The notes under the pieces were generated by a model that was not told where the DNA came from, made no database searches, and was given only the letters and a program-made list of their open reading frames with translations. Position numbers and translations under genes: made by a program. From positions 186,001 through 250,000 of the forward strand of contig NZ_JBHRTR010000028.1 in NCBI RefSeq assembly GCF_042646425.1: a stretch of 64,000 nucleotides of DNA. Reading direction: 5' to 3'. Shown one piece after another: positions 49,707 through 58,657 of the stretch. Every line of letters starts with the position of its first letter. Position 1 is the stretch's first letter. Source of the DNA: Marinibaculum pumilum (lineage in GTDB: Bacteria > Pseudomonadota > Alphaproteobacteria > Ferrovibrionales > Ferrovibrionaceae).

Positions 49707-50021
49707 ATGGCAGCGGTACGCATCTAGGGGGCTGCGTCCCACCGCTTGGACGAGATCTACCGATACACCGGCGACCGGTGAGGAACCGAGCAGGCGGATC
49801 GTTACGTCACCGGCCTGTTCGCAACCTTCGCCCGGATCGAGACCCATGAGGTGGTGTCGCGGCCGGTGCCGGCGGCGTTCGGGGTCGATGGCTATGTCTG
49901 CCGCTACGAGAGCCACTTCATCCATTGGCGGCGGCCCGGCAATGGCGATATCGGCATCGTGACGATCCTGCATGAGCGGATGCATCAGACGGACCGCTTC
50001 CGGGACGATTTCGGCCAGTAA
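49707..50021 (+). pseudogene. parE: parE toxin gene with two internal stop codons
   Basis: The frame from the ATG at 49707 to the TAA at 50019-50021 is 105 codons and reads as ParE throughout: HRLDEIYRYTGDR, ATFARIETHEVVSRPVP, VCRYESHFIHWRR and TILHERMHQTDRF. It carries TAG at 49725-49727 and TGA at 49779-49781, the latter where a Trp is expected. No frameshift is needed. The toxin is therefore inactive by two point mutations, while ParD upstream is complete. Confidence 0.88.
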
Positions 50022-50108
50022 GGGCCGGTCCTGCTGCCGAATGTGCAGCCGTCAGCCGAGACCGCGCGGGGGCGCGACCATCCGCACCCCCGCTCCGGCC
50101 CTCGGATG

Positions 50109-50501
50109 TCAGCCTTCCCGATACAGCCCGCAGAGCTTGTTGCCGTCGGGGTCGCGCACGTAGGAGAGGTGCATGGTGCCCATCGCACCTTTGCGCGGGC
50201 CGGGCGGGTCCTCGATCGTGGTGCCGCCATTGGCCACCGCGACGTCGTGGAATTGCTTCACCTGCTCCGGCGAATTGCACTTGAAGCCGATGGTGCCACC
50301 ATTGGCGAAGGTCGCGGCCTTGCCGTCGATCGGTTCGCTGATGCAGAAGGTGCTGCCGTCGTGGCGGTAGAACAGCCGGGTCTGGCCGGTGGCGTTCTCG
50401 TTGCGCATCGGCTCGCCGGCGCCGAACACGCCGAGCACGGCGTCGTAGAAGCGCTTCGAGCGCTCGATGTCGTTCGATCCGATCATGATGTGACTGAACA
50501 C
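50109..50501 (-). CDS. VOC-family (glyoxalase/bleomycin resistance-like) protein
   Basis: 130 residues from a GTG at 50501 with AGGAGGGAG just upstream. It starts FSHIMIGSNDIERSKRFYDAVLG and ends YVRDPDGNKLCGLYR, the two ends of a VOC module. Metal ligands may be His near the start and Glu near the end. Substrate unknown. Confidence 0.88.
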   Translation of the reverse strand: MFSHIMIGSNDIERSKRFYDAVLGVFGAGEPMRNENATGQTRLFYRHDGSTFCISEPIDGKAATFANGGTIGFKCNSPEQVKQFHDVAVANGGTTIEDPPGPRKGAMGTMHLSYVRDPDGNKLCGLYREG

Positions 50502-50773
50502 GTCTCTCTCCCTCCTTGTGCTGCCGGCGGCGCCGGCGGGTGATGTGCCGGGCGCAGCCGCCGCCATCTTCTACCGCATTTTCGGCCGCCGCTACGATCG
50601 CCTGTCGGGCCTGTCGGGCCTGTCGGGCGGCGGCGGGTGCAGGCATTGCCCCGGAAATGCCCCGGCCGCACCGCAATCGGGCCCAGCTTGCCGTGCAGGT
50701 CTGCTGGCGGGCGGGGCCGGCGCCGATGCGGGTCCCGATGCGAACCAAGATCTCATGTCCGGGAGGAACGACG

Positions 50774-51163
50774 ATGACCGGAGCGAAGAGGGGATTGGCC
50801 ACGGCTGCCGCGGCCGGACTTGCCGCCCTGCTGTTGTCCGGGCCAGTGGCGGCAGACAGCGGCAGCCGCAGCCTGACCTGCGCCGGCGACGGGCTGGAGC
50901 AGTTCGTCGCCAATACCCCGATGCAGCTGCACCCCACCGGGGCACCGCGCAGCTGGCGCGGGCAGGTGATGCTGCGGCGGATGACCGGCGGCACGGTGGA
51001 GGCGGAGATGGCCTGCCGTGCCGGCGCGAGCGGCGAATGCAGCCTGGAGGTGCCGGGCGGTACGGCACTGCCGATCCGGCAGCGGGTCGGGCCGTTGGAG
51101 GAGGCGAATGTCTGCGCCCTGGCGACCGCGGTGGCGGGCATGGGCTATCTGCGGCTGCGGTAG
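50774..51163 (+). CDS. Small secreted protein of unknown function
   Basis: 129 residues from the ATG at 50774 (GGGAGG upstream). Residues 1-27 form a clear signal peptide ending in VAADS. The mature protein has four cysteines (LTCAG, MACRAG, GECSLE, NVCALA), which could form two disulfides. No family recognised. Confidence 0.6.
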   Translation: MTGAKRGLATAAAAGLAALLLSGPVAADSGSRSLTCAGDGLEQFVANTPMQLHPTGAPRSWRGQVMLRRMTGGTVEAEMACRAGASGECSLEVPGGTALPIRQRVGPLEEANVCALATAVAGMGYLRLR

Positions 51164-51175
51164 GGCGGCGCGCGG

Positions 51176-51535
51176 TCAGGTGCCCCCGGTGCGCCCGCTT
51201 CGGGGCGAGGCGGCCAGGCCGAGAAAGACGAGCATCGCCCGGTTGAGCCGGACCAGGTCGGCCGGATCGAGCTGCCCGATGCGGGCGCCAAGCTTCGCCT
51301 TCGGAATGGTTGTGACCTTGTCCACCATCAGCCGGCACGGCGCGCGCAGGCCGTTGCGCTCGCCGGGGTCCACCGGCAGCCGGAACAGCGGCGCGTCGGT
51401 CGGGTCGGTGGTGAAGGCGCAGACGGTCACCGAGGCAGTCGCATCGAAACTGTCGTCCTGCACGATCACGACCGGGCGCGGCTTGCCCGCATAGCCGGCG
51501 CCACCCGATACGGTCCAGATCTCGCCGCGTCTCAT
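51176..51535 (-). CDS. MazF/PemK-family toxin
   Basis: 119 residues from the ATG at 51535. It starts MRRGEIWTVSGGAGYAGKPRPVVIVQDD, the PemK-like fold with the conserved RP, and has TIPKAKLGARIGQLD near residue 85. These toxins cut mRNA. Its ATG overlaps the antitoxin stop (ATGA). No defect is visible. Confidence 0.9.
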   Translation of the reverse strand: MRRGEIWTVSGGAGYAGKPRPVVIVQDDSFDATASVTVCAFTTDPTDAPLFRLPVDPGERNGLRAPCRLMVDKVTTIPKAKLGARIGQLDPADLVRLNRAMLVFLGLAASPRSGRTGGT

Positions 51536-51792
51536 CCCTTGTCCCGGTCGGGGCTGTCTTCCGGGTCGGCGAGGGTATCCGGGTCGGACACCGCGTCGAT
51601 GAACGCCTGGTCGTCCTGCGCCTGGCTGCTGGCCGCGACGGCGGCGGCCTGGCGATGCGCCTCCGTCCGGAACGACGGGGCGCGCACGTCCGGCACCCAG
51701 ATCTGGATCGGCCGCAGCCCCTGCGCGCGCAGCCGGGCGCGATGGGCGCCGACCTTGGTGCGCGACGGGCGGGAGGCGGATGCGCCTGCCAT
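51532..51792 (-). CDS. MazE-like antitoxin (DUF3018)
   Basis: 86 residues. The core VGAHRARLRAQGLRPIQIWVPDVRAPSF-like segment and AHRQAAAVAASSQAQDDQAFIDAVSD match DUF3018 antitoxins, which pair with PemK-type toxins. It overlaps the toxin gene by four bases. Confidence 0.88.
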   Translation of the reverse strand: MAGASASRPSRTKVGAHRARLRAQGLRPIQIWVPDVRAPSFRTEAHRQAAAVAASSQAQDDQAFIDAVSDPDTLADPEDSPDRDKG

Positions 51793-51878
51793 GACGGGGC
51801 TTCCTTGCGATGGTTACATGTAACCATGCCATATGGCCCTTGCCTTGGGCCAGCGCAACCGCGCGGGCGGCGGGGCGA

Positions 51879-53198
51879 TCAACCGCCGAACGCCAGGCCC
51901 GGCCGCATCGCCGGCGCCTCCCGCACCGCGAGGTGGGTGGCGGCCGACGCGATGCCGAGCGCGATGGCGAGGTACCAGACCAGGGCGTAGCTGGCGGTGC
52001 GGTCGAAGATCCAGCCGCCCAGCCAGACCCCGGCGAAGCCGCCGAGCTGGTGGGAGAGGAAGACGAAGCCGAACAGGGTGCCCATCGCCCGCGGGCCGAA
52101 CATCACCAGCACCAGGGCGCTGGTCAGTGGCACGGTGGAGAGCCAGAGCAAACCCATCGCCAGGGCGAACAGCATCACCGACAGCGGGGTCAGCGGCAGC
52201 GAGATGAACAGCAGGATCACCACCGCGCGCAGGGCGTAGATCGCGGCCAGGACATGCGGCTTGGCGAAGCGGCTGCCCAGCCGCGCCGCCAGCAGGGTGC
52301 CGGCGATGTTGGCCAGGCCCGCCAGCGCCAGGGCCTGCAGCCCCAGCGTGCGCAGGTCGGCGGCGGAGCCGGTGGAGAGGCAGAAATTCTGCACATAGGT
52401 CGGCAGATGCGCGGTGATGAAGGCGAGGTGGAAGCCGCAGACGAAGAAGCCGGCGGCCAGCATCAGGTAGCTGCCATGGCCGAAGGCAGCGGCGATAGTC
52501 CGGCCCAGAGGATCGATCGCTGGGGGGTCAATCGTGGGGGGATCGGCGGAGGGGGAGCTGAGTGGTGTCGCGCCGCCTGCCGGCTCGGCCGGCGCCTTCG
52601 CCTTCAGCAGCGGGATGCACAGCGCCATCGGCGCCAGCGCGGCGGCGATCACCAGCAGGGTCAGCCGCCAGTCCAGCCATTCGATCAGCCAGGCGGTGAG
52701 CAGCGGCAGCACCACCTGGCCGGCGGAACCCATGGCGGAGGCGATGCCCAGATACTGCGCCCGCTTCGCCTCCGGCGCCGCGCGGCCGACCACCGCCAGC
52801 ACGGTGCCGAAGGCGGTGCCGGAAATCCCCATGCCGACCAGCACGCCGGCGCCCAGATGCTGGGCCCACGCCGTCGTGCCCAGGATCGTCACCGCCATGC
52901 CGGCGACATAGAAGGCGAAGCCCAGCCAGATCGCGCGGCGGTCGCCATAGCGGTCGGCGAGCAGGCCGAAGGCCGGCTGCGCCAGGCCCCAGACCAGGTT
53001 CTGCAGCGCGATCGACAGCGAAAAGACCTCGATCCGGCCGCCGAACAGCTCCGCCGACAAAGGCTCCACCACCCCGCCGAAGACCGAGCGCACGCCGAAG
53101 GACAAAGCCAGGACGATGCCGCCGGCGACGACGATCGCCAGGCCGTCGCGACCGGCGGTGCCGCTGTCCCGTCCCTGAACCCTTACCGCCTGCGCCAT
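51879..53198 (-). CDS. Major facilitator superfamily transporter
   Basis: 439 residues with about 12 hydrophobic segments. The MFS loop GLLADRYGDRRAIW lies near residue 80. A Pro/Ser/Asp-rich cytoplasmic loop (about 205-235) separates the halves. It is divergent from a LysR gene, which probably controls it. Substrate unknown; monocarboxylate-type (OFA-like) transport is possible. Confidence 0.88.
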   Translation of the reverse strand: MAQAVRVQGRDSGTAGRDGLAIVVAGGIVLALSFGVRSVFGGVVEPLSAELFGGRIEVFSLSIALQNLVWGLAQPAFGLLADRYGDRRAIWLGFAFYVAGMAVTILGTTAWAQHLGAGVLVGMGISGTAFGTVLAVVGRAAPEAKRAQYLGIASAMGSAGQVVLPLLTAWLIEWLDWRLTLLVIAAALAPMALCIPLLKAKAPAEPAGGATPLSSPSADPPTIDPPAIDPLGRTIAAAFGHGSYLMLAAGFFVCGFHLAFITAHLPTYVQNFCLSTGSAADLRTLGLQALALAGLANIAGTLLAARLGSRFAKPHVLAAIYALRAVVILLFISLPLTPLSVMLFALAMGLLWLSTVPLTSALVLVMFGPRAMGTLFGFVFLSHQLGGFAGVWLGGWIFDRTASYALVWYLAIALGIASAATHLAVREAPAMRPGLAFGG

Positions 53199-53312
53199 GT
53201 CCCGCCGCCCTTTCAGCCGGCCCGCCAGCCGGGCCGATTGACCGCGACGCTAGCAGCCCGATAGGCTTTCGAATAACGAATTGATCGCAATCGTCGATGC
53301 AGGAAAACTGAA

Positions 53313-54185
53313 GTGACGCCGACCTTCGACATCGATGCCCTGCGCGCCGTGGTCGCCGGCCTCGACCAGGGCAGCTTCGCCCGCGCGGCGGCACAGCTGG
53401 GCCGGTCGCAATCGGCGATCAGCATGCAGCTGAAGAAGCTGGAGCAGCAGGCCGGCACGACCCTGTTCGTCCGTCGCGGCCGCGGCCTGGTGCCGACCGA
53501 GGCGGGGGAGGCGCTGGCCGCCTATGCCCGCCGCATCGTCGCGCTGAACGACGAGGCGGCGCTGGCGCTGGGTGCCGCGACGACCGCAGCGGTGGTGCGG
53601 CTGGGCCTGCCGCAGGACTTCTTCGACAGCATCATGCCGGCGGTCCTGTCCGGCTTCGCCGCCGCGCATCCCCGGGTGCATGTCGAGGTCCGCGCCGGCC
53701 CGAACCACATCCTGGCGGAGGAGGTGCGGGCCGGCCGCCTGGACGGCGCGGTGGTGCTGGTGCCGGACGGCGCAGGTGGGGCGGAGGAGCCGCTCTGCCG
53801 GCTGCCGATGCGCTGGCTGGCCCATGAGGCGCTGGCCAGGCCGCGGGGCGACGGGCCGCTGCCGCTGGTGCTGTTCGACCATCCCTGCCTGTTCCGGCAG
53901 GCCGCGCTGGCCGCGCTGGAGGGTGCCGGGCGGCACTGGCATCCGGCGGTGACGACCCCCAGCCTGCCGGGCATCTGGGCGGCCCTGCGCGCCGGCCTCG
54001 GGGTGGCGGTGCGCACCGGCCACGGCCTGCCCGACGGGATCGCCTGTGCCGGCGACCGGCTCGGCCTGCCCGCCCTGCCGGCGATCGACCTGCGGCTGTT
54101 GCGCGGCGACAACCCTTCCGCCGCGGCGGCGGACCTGTGCGACGCCCTGCGGCGGGAAACCCTCGACCGGGTGACGGACCGTTAG
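53313..54185 (+). CDS. LysR-family transcriptional regulator
   Basis: 290 residues, GTG start. The winged helix-turn-helix spans about residues 5-65 with GSFARAAAQLGRSQSAISMQLKKLEQQAG. The effector domain follows from about 90. It is divergent from the MFS gene with 114 bases between, the classical arrangement for regulation of a neighbour. Confidence 0.92.
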   Translation: MTPTFDIDALRAVVAGLDQGSFARAAAQLGRSQSAISMQLKKLEQQAGTTLFVRRGRGLVPTEAGEALAAYARRIVALNDEAALALGAATTAAVVRLGLPQDFFDSIMPAVLSGFAAAHPRVHVEVRAGPNHILAEEVRAGRLDGAVVLVPDGAGGAEEPLCRLPMRWLAHEALARPRGDGPLPLVLFDHPCLFRQAALAALEGAGRHWHPAVTTPSLPGIWAALRAGLGVAVRTGHGLPDGIACAGDRLGLPALPAIDLRLLRGDNPSAAAADLCDALRRETLDRVTDR

Positions 54186-54210
54186 AGGACGCCACCTGCG
54201 ACCGCCGGGC

Positions 54211-54248
54211 GCTGGCACTTCCCCGCTGGCACTTCCCCGCTGGCACTT
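54211..54248 (+). repeat. Three tandem copies of GCTGGCACTT upstream of marR
   Basis: GCTGGCACTT at 54211-54220, 54225-54234 and 54239-54248, separated by CCCC, giving a 14-bp period. The last copy ends 28 bases before the marR ATG. It could be a regulator-binding array or a slippage repeat. Confidence 0.7.
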
Positions 54249-54276
54249 GTGCGGCGGACATGCTTCCTTCTCCGGC

Positions 54277-54723
54277 ATGAGCGAACCCTCGACAGATCAG
54301 GTCGCGCAGCTGACCCGCGCCTTCGAACGCTTCACCCGCCGCTTCAAGGTGGCGGAGGCGGCGGCGGCGGCGGAGAACGCGCTGAACGCGCTCGACGCGC
54401 AGAGCCTGGTCTGCGTGGCCGAGGCGCCCGGCTGCGGGGTCGGCGATGTCGCCCGCCGGCTGGGGGTGGCGACGACCACCATGTCGTCGGCCATCGACCG
54501 GCTGGTGCGCCGCGGCCTGGTGGAGCGCCGCCGGCCGGAGAGCAACCGCCGCGCCGTCGCCCTGACCGCGACCGCGAAGGGGCAGCAGGTCGTCGACGAG
54601 CAGCGCGAGGCCTATCGCGCGGCCTGCCGCATGATGCTGGCGGCGCTGCAGGGGCAGGAGCGGGTGGAGCTGATCCGCCTGACGGAAAAGATCGCCGATG
54701 CGGGAGATGCCGGCCAGGTCTGA
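54277..54723 (+). CDS. MarR-family transcriptional regulator
   Basis: 148 residues. The winged helix spans about 45-110, with GDVARRLGVATTTMSSAIDRLVRRGLVERRRPESNRRAVALTATAKG-type sequence, the MarR signature. It lies just upstream of the palindrome at 54757-54777 and the molybdenum hydroxylase genes. It is the obvious candidate regulator for them. Confidence 0.9.
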   Translation: MSEPSTDQVAQLTRAFERFTRRFKVAEAAAAAENALNALDAQSLVCVAEAPGCGVGDVARRLGVATTTMSSAIDRLVRRGLVERRRPESNRRAVALTATAKGQQVVDEQREAYRAACRMMLAALQGQERVELIRLTEKIADAGDAGQV

Positions 54724-54756
54724 CATCCGGCAGCCTCCGAATACGGCGAAACTTGA

Positions 54757-54777
54757 ATAGTACGAAATTCGTACTAT
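54757..54777. promoter_or_regulatory. Perfect 21-bp palindromic operator candidate
   Basis: ATAGTACGAA-A-TTCGTACTAT: 10-base arms with a one-base centre, perfect. It stands out as AT-rich in GC-rich DNA. It lies 33 bases after marR and 57 before the ATG of the iron-sulfur subunit gene. TACTAT at 54772-54777 resembles a -10 box, so binding here could block transcription. Confidence 0.75.
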
Positions 54778-54834
54778 CTTGTGGGGCGCGACCGACCTGT
54801 CGTTCCGTCCCCCGCCAGCCGAACGGAGGCGCCC

Positions 54835-55344
54835 ATGGCGATCACAGTCAACGGAACCGGCCACCCGCCCCCCGACGATCCCCGCGTCTCCCTGCTCGAC
54901 TTCCTGCGCGAACGGCTGGCCCTGACCGGCACCAAGCGCGGCTGCGACCAGGGCGCCTGCGGCGCCTGCACCGTGCTGCTGGACGGCGAGCGGGTGCTGT
55001 CCTGCCTGACCCTGGCGGTGCAGGCCGACGGCGCCGCGGTGCAGACGGTGGAAGGCCTGGCGGCCGGCGATGGCGCCCTGCACCCGCTGCAGGCGGCCTT
55101 CGTCGCGCATGACGGCTTCCAGTGCGGCTATTGCACGCCGGGGCAGCTCTGCTCCGCGCTCGCCATGCTGCAGGAGGCCGGGCGCGGCGACCCCAGCCAT
55201 GTCACCGGCGACCTGGCGGCCGGGCCGGCCGGCCTGAGCCGGGAGGAGATCCGCGAGCGGATGAGCGGCAATCTCTGCCGCTGCGGCGCCCATAACGGCA
55301 TCCTCGAGGCGATCGAGGCCTATGCGGCGGGAGGGGCGCGATGA
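54835..55344 (+). CDS. Molybdenum hydroxylase iron-sulfur subunit (PaoA-like, 2x[2Fe-2S])
   Basis: 169 residues. The plant-type [2Fe-2S] domain has CDQGACGACTVLLDG (near 40) with the later Cys near 60. The second domain has CGYCTPGQLCSA near 103 and CRCGAHNGI near 151. It has no Tat signal, unlike periplasmic PaoA of E. coli. GGAGG precedes the ATG. It overlaps the next gene by ATGA. Confidence 0.92.
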   Translation: MAITVNGTGHPPPDDPRVSLLDFLRERLALTGTKRGCDQGACGACTVLLDGERVLSCLTLAVQADGAAVQTVEGLAAGDGALHPLQAAFVAHDGFQCGYCTPGQLCSALAMLQEAGRGDPSHVTGDLAAGPAGLSREEIRERMSGNLCRCGAHNGILEAIEAYAAGGAR

Positions 55345-56345
55345 CCCCCTTCGCCTATAGCCGCGCGACCGGTGTGGACGATGCCCTGGCGAAGTCGGCA
55401 GGCGGCGGCGCCCGCTTCCTCGGCGGCGGCACCAACCTGGTCGACCTGCTGCGGCAGAATATCGAGGCCTGCGATGCGCTGGTCGACGTCTCCCGCCTGC
55501 CGGCGGCGATCGAGGCGCGTGCCGATGGCGGCCTGCTGATCGGCGGTGCGGCGCGCAACAGCGCGGTGGCCGCCCATCCGGCGGTGCGGACGCATTATCC
55601 GATGCTGTCGCGGGCGCTGCTCTCCGGCGCCTCGGCGCAGATCCGCAACATGGCGACGGTGGCGGGGAACATCCTGCAGCGGCCGCGCTGCGTCTATTTC
55701 TATGACCCGGAAGGATCGCGCTGCAACCGGCGGGCGCCCGGCAGTGGCTGCGACGCGATCGGCGGGCTGGACCGCCACCACGCGATCCTCGGCGCCTCGC
55801 CGCATTGCGTGGCGGTGCATCCGTCCGACATGTGCGTCGCACTGGCCGCGCTGGACGCGGTCGTGCATCTGGCCGGCGCAGGCGGTGCGCGGCAGATGCC
55901 GCTGACCGACTTCCTGCGCCTGCCCGGCGACCGGCCGGAGCAGGAGAGCGAGCTGCAGCCGGGCGAGCTGATCACCGCGGTGGAGATCCCGGCAAGTGCG
56001 GCGGCGGCGCAGTCCGTCTATCGCAAGGTGCGGGACCGGTCGAGCTACGCCTTCGCCCTGGTCTCCGTCGCCGCCGGGCTGCACCTGGCCGACGGCCGCA
56101 TCGCGGAGGTCCGCATCGCGCTCGGCGGGGTGGCGCCGGTGCCCTGGCGGGCGCGACGGGCGGAGGCGGTCCTGCAGGGACAGGCACCGTCGCGGGAGGC
56201 GTTCGCCGCCGCGGCGGAAGCGGAACTGGCGGCGGCGCAGCCGCTGGCGGGCAACGGGTACAAGACCGGCCTGGCGCAGCGGGTCATGGCGGCGGTGCTG
56301 GGCCGGCTGGCCGGGCTGCCGGAACCGGCGGGAGATGCGGCATGA
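55341..56345 (+). CDS. Molybdenum hydroxylase FAD subunit with [4Fe-4S] insert (PaoB-like)
   Basis: 334 residues. The FAD-binding part has RFLGGGTNLVDLLR near 27 and ATVAGNILQ. A four-cysteine insert (RPRC, SRCN, GSGC, SPHC; about 116-156) matches the extra [4Fe-4S] cluster of PaoB-type subunits. A CO-dehydrogenase flavoprotein C-terminal domain follows. It overlaps both neighbours by four bases. Confidence 0.92.
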   Translation: MTPFAYSRATGVDDALAKSAGGGARFLGGGTNLVDLLRQNIEACDALVDVSRLPAAIEARADGGLLIGGAARNSAVAAHPAVRTHYPMLSRALLSGASAQIRNMATVAGNILQRPRCVYFYDPEGSRCNRRAPGSGCDAIGGLDRHHAILGASPHCVAVHPSDMCVALAALDAVVHLAGAGGARQMPLTDFLRLPGDRPEQESELQPGELITAVEIPASAAAAQSVYRKVRDRSSYAFALVSVAAGLHLADGRIAEVRIALGGVAPVPWRARRAEAVLQGQAPSREAFAAAAEAELAAAQPLAGNGYKTGLAQRVMAAVLGRLAGLPEPAGDAA

Positions 56346-58657
56346 GCAAGCTACAGAATGCCCTGGTGGGCGGCGCCCGCGCGGTGATCGGGCAGATGCC
56401 GTCGGGCTGGCTGCCGGGCGGCACGCCGGACCCGCTGATCGAGAAGCGGGTCGCGCTGGGCACCCAGCAGCCCCGCATCGACGGCCCCGACAAGGTGCGC
56501 GGCGCGGCGCGCTTCGCGGCCGAGGTGCCGATGGCGGGGCTGCTCTATGCCGCTTTCGTCCATTCCACCATCGCCCGCGGCGGCATCGCCGACCTCGACA
56601 CCGCGGCGGCCGAGGCGGCGCCCGGGGTCGCGCTGGTGATGACCCACCGCAACGCGCCGAAGCTGGCGGTGCCGCCGGGGCTGGGCATCACCAACATGAA
56701 GGCCGCCGGCAACAACCTGCTGCCGGTGATGCAGGATGCGCAGGTGCGCTGGAACGGCCAGGTCCTCGCCGTCGTGCTGGCGGAGACGCAGGAGCAGGCC
56801 GACCATGCCGCAACCCTGGTCGGGGTCCGGTACAGCCCGGCAAAGGCGCGCACCCGCTTCGCCGAGGGGAAGGCGGATGCCCGGACGCCGGACTCGATCC
56901 TGATCGAGCGCAACCACCTGGTGATCGGCCGGCCGCAGGCGGCGCTGGACGCGGCGGCGGCGAAGGTCGATGCCGTCTACACCACCCCCTGGCACAGCCA
57001 TGCCCCGATCGAACCGCATGCCGCGACGATCCTGTGGGAAGGGGACCGGCTGACCGTCCACGACGCCACCCAGATGCTGAACGCGACCGCCGCTTCGCTG
57101 GCGAAGGTGTTCGGGCTGAAGGAGGGGCAGGTGCGGGTGATCTCGCCCTTCGTCGGCGGCGGCTTCGGCGGCAAGGGGCTGTGGGACCACCAGATCCTGG
57201 GTGCCGCGGCGGCCAGGCTGGCCGGCCGGCCGGTGCGGCTGGCCCTGACCCGCAAGGCGATGGCCCGCTTGGTCGGCGGCCGCACCCAGACCGAGCAGCG
57301 GGTGGCGCTGGGCGCGGACGGGCAGGGCCGGCTGAAGGCGCTGATCCATACCGGCCATTCGGTGAAGCCGGGGCACAGCGCCTGCGACGAGCAGTACAGC
57401 CTGACGGCGCGCGGGCTCTATGCCGCGGAGAGCATGGAGACCGTGCAGCACCATGTCGACCTGGACTGCCTGGCCAACACCTTCATGCGCGCACCGGGCG
57501 AATCCATCGGCACCTTCGCGATCGAGAGCGCGATGGACGAGCTGGCGCACGACCTGGGCATCGACCCGGTGGAGCTGCGCCTGCGCAACATGCCGGAGCG
57601 CGATCCCGTGACCGGCGCGGCGCATTCGCAATCCGCGACCGCGCTGGCCTACCGGATGGGCGCGGAGCGGTTCGGCTGGGACCGCCGCAGCGCGGTGCCC
57701 GGGTCGATGCGCGACGGAGAATGGCAGATCGGCATGGGCTGCGCGACCGGCACCTTCCCCTATGTGCGGATGCCGGGCATGTCGGCGCGCATCGCGATCG
57801 ACGCCGGCGGCCGGGCCACGATCTCCAGCGCCGCGCAGGAGATGGGCATGGGCACCGCCACGGTGCAGCGCCAGCATGCCGCCGACCGGCTGGGCCTGCC
57901 GGTCGAGATGGTGGATGTGCAGATCGGCGATTCCAGCCTGCCCTTCGGCAGTTTCGCCGGCGGGTCGTCGCAGACCGCTTCGCTGGGTGCGGCGATCAAT
58001 GCGGCGGCGGGGAAGCTGCGGGCCGAGATGCTGCGGCTGGCCGGCAACGACACGCCGCTGGCGGGCCTGCGGGCGCGCGAGGTGGAGTTCGCCGATGGCG
58101 GCCTGCGCTGCATCGCCGAGCCCGGACGGGGCGAGAGCTTCGCCTCCATCCTGCAGCGGGCCGGGCGCGACAGCCTGGCGGCGGTGGGGGAGAGCGGGCC
58201 GCCGCTGGAGATGCTGAAATTCTCCATGCACAGCACCTCCGCCAATTTCTGCGAAGTGCGGGTCAGCGCGGTGACCGGCGAGATCCGGGTCGCCCGCCTG
58301 CTGGGCGCCTTCGACTGCGGCCGGATCCTGAACCCGCAGACCGCGACCAGCCAGTTCAAGGGCGGCATGATCATGGGCCTGGGCATGGCGCTGGGGGAGG
58401 AGGCGCTGGTCGACGAACGCTCCGGCCGGCTGATGACCACCTCGCTGGCCGATTATCACGTGCCGGTCCACCTGGACGTGCCGGCGATCGAGGTGCTGTG
58501 GACCGACATCCCCGACCCCCGCGCCCCGATGGGCGCGCGCGGCATCGGCGAGATCGGCATCACCGGGGTCGCCGCGGCGGTGGCGAACGCGGTCTTTAGC
58601 GCCACCGGCCGGCGCATCCGCGACCTGCCGCTGACCCCGGACAAGCTGTTCCGGTAG
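56342..58657 (+). CDS. Molybdenum hydroxylase catalytic subunit (PaoC/xanthine dehydrogenase-like)
   Basis: 771 residues. It has the aldehyde oxidase/xanthine dehydrogenase hammerhead domain (about 40-150) and Mo-cofactor domains with FVGGGFGGKGLW near 275, RAPGES near 383, and the catalytic Glu in GARGIGEIGITG near 730. It binds the molybdopterin cofactor and hydroxylates aldehydes or N-heterocycles. With the two upstream subunits it forms a PaoABC-like enzyme. No PaoD-type chaperone gene follows. Confidence 0.93.
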   Translation: MSKLQNALVGGARAVIGQMPSGWLPGGTPDPLIEKRVALGTQQPRIDGPDKVRGAARFAAEVPMAGLLYAAFVHSTIARGGIADLDTAAAEAAPGVALVMTHRNAPKLAVPPGLGITNMKAAGNNLLPVMQDAQVRWNGQVLAVVLAETQEQADHAATLVGVRYSPAKARTRFAEGKADARTPDSILIERNHLVIGRPQAALDAAAAKVDAVYTTPWHSHAPIEPHAATILWEGDRLTVHDATQMLNATAASLAKVFGLKEGQVRVISPFVGGGFGGKGLWDHQILGAAAARLAGRPVRLALTRKAMARLVGGRTQTEQRVALGADGQGRLKALIHTGHSVKPGHSACDEQYSLTARGLYAAESMETVQHHVDLDCLANTFMRAPGESIGTFAIESAMDELAHDLGIDPVELRLRNMPERDPVTGAAHSQSATALAYRMGAERFGWDRRSAVPGSMRDGEWQIGMGCATGTFPYVRMPGMSARIAIDAGGRATISSAAQEMGMGTATVQRQHAADRLGLPVEMVDVQIGDSSLPFGSFAGGSSQTASLGAAINAAAGKLRAEMLRLAGNDTPLAGLRAREVEFADGGLRCIAEPGRGESFASILQRAGRDSLAAVGESGPPLEMLKFSMHSTSANFCEVRVSAVTGEIRVARLLGAFDCGRILNPQTATSQFKGGMIMGLGMALGEEALVDERSGRLMTTSLADYHVPVHLDVPAIEVLWTDIPDPRAPMGARGIGEIGITGVAAAVANAVFSATGRRIRDLPLTPDKLFR

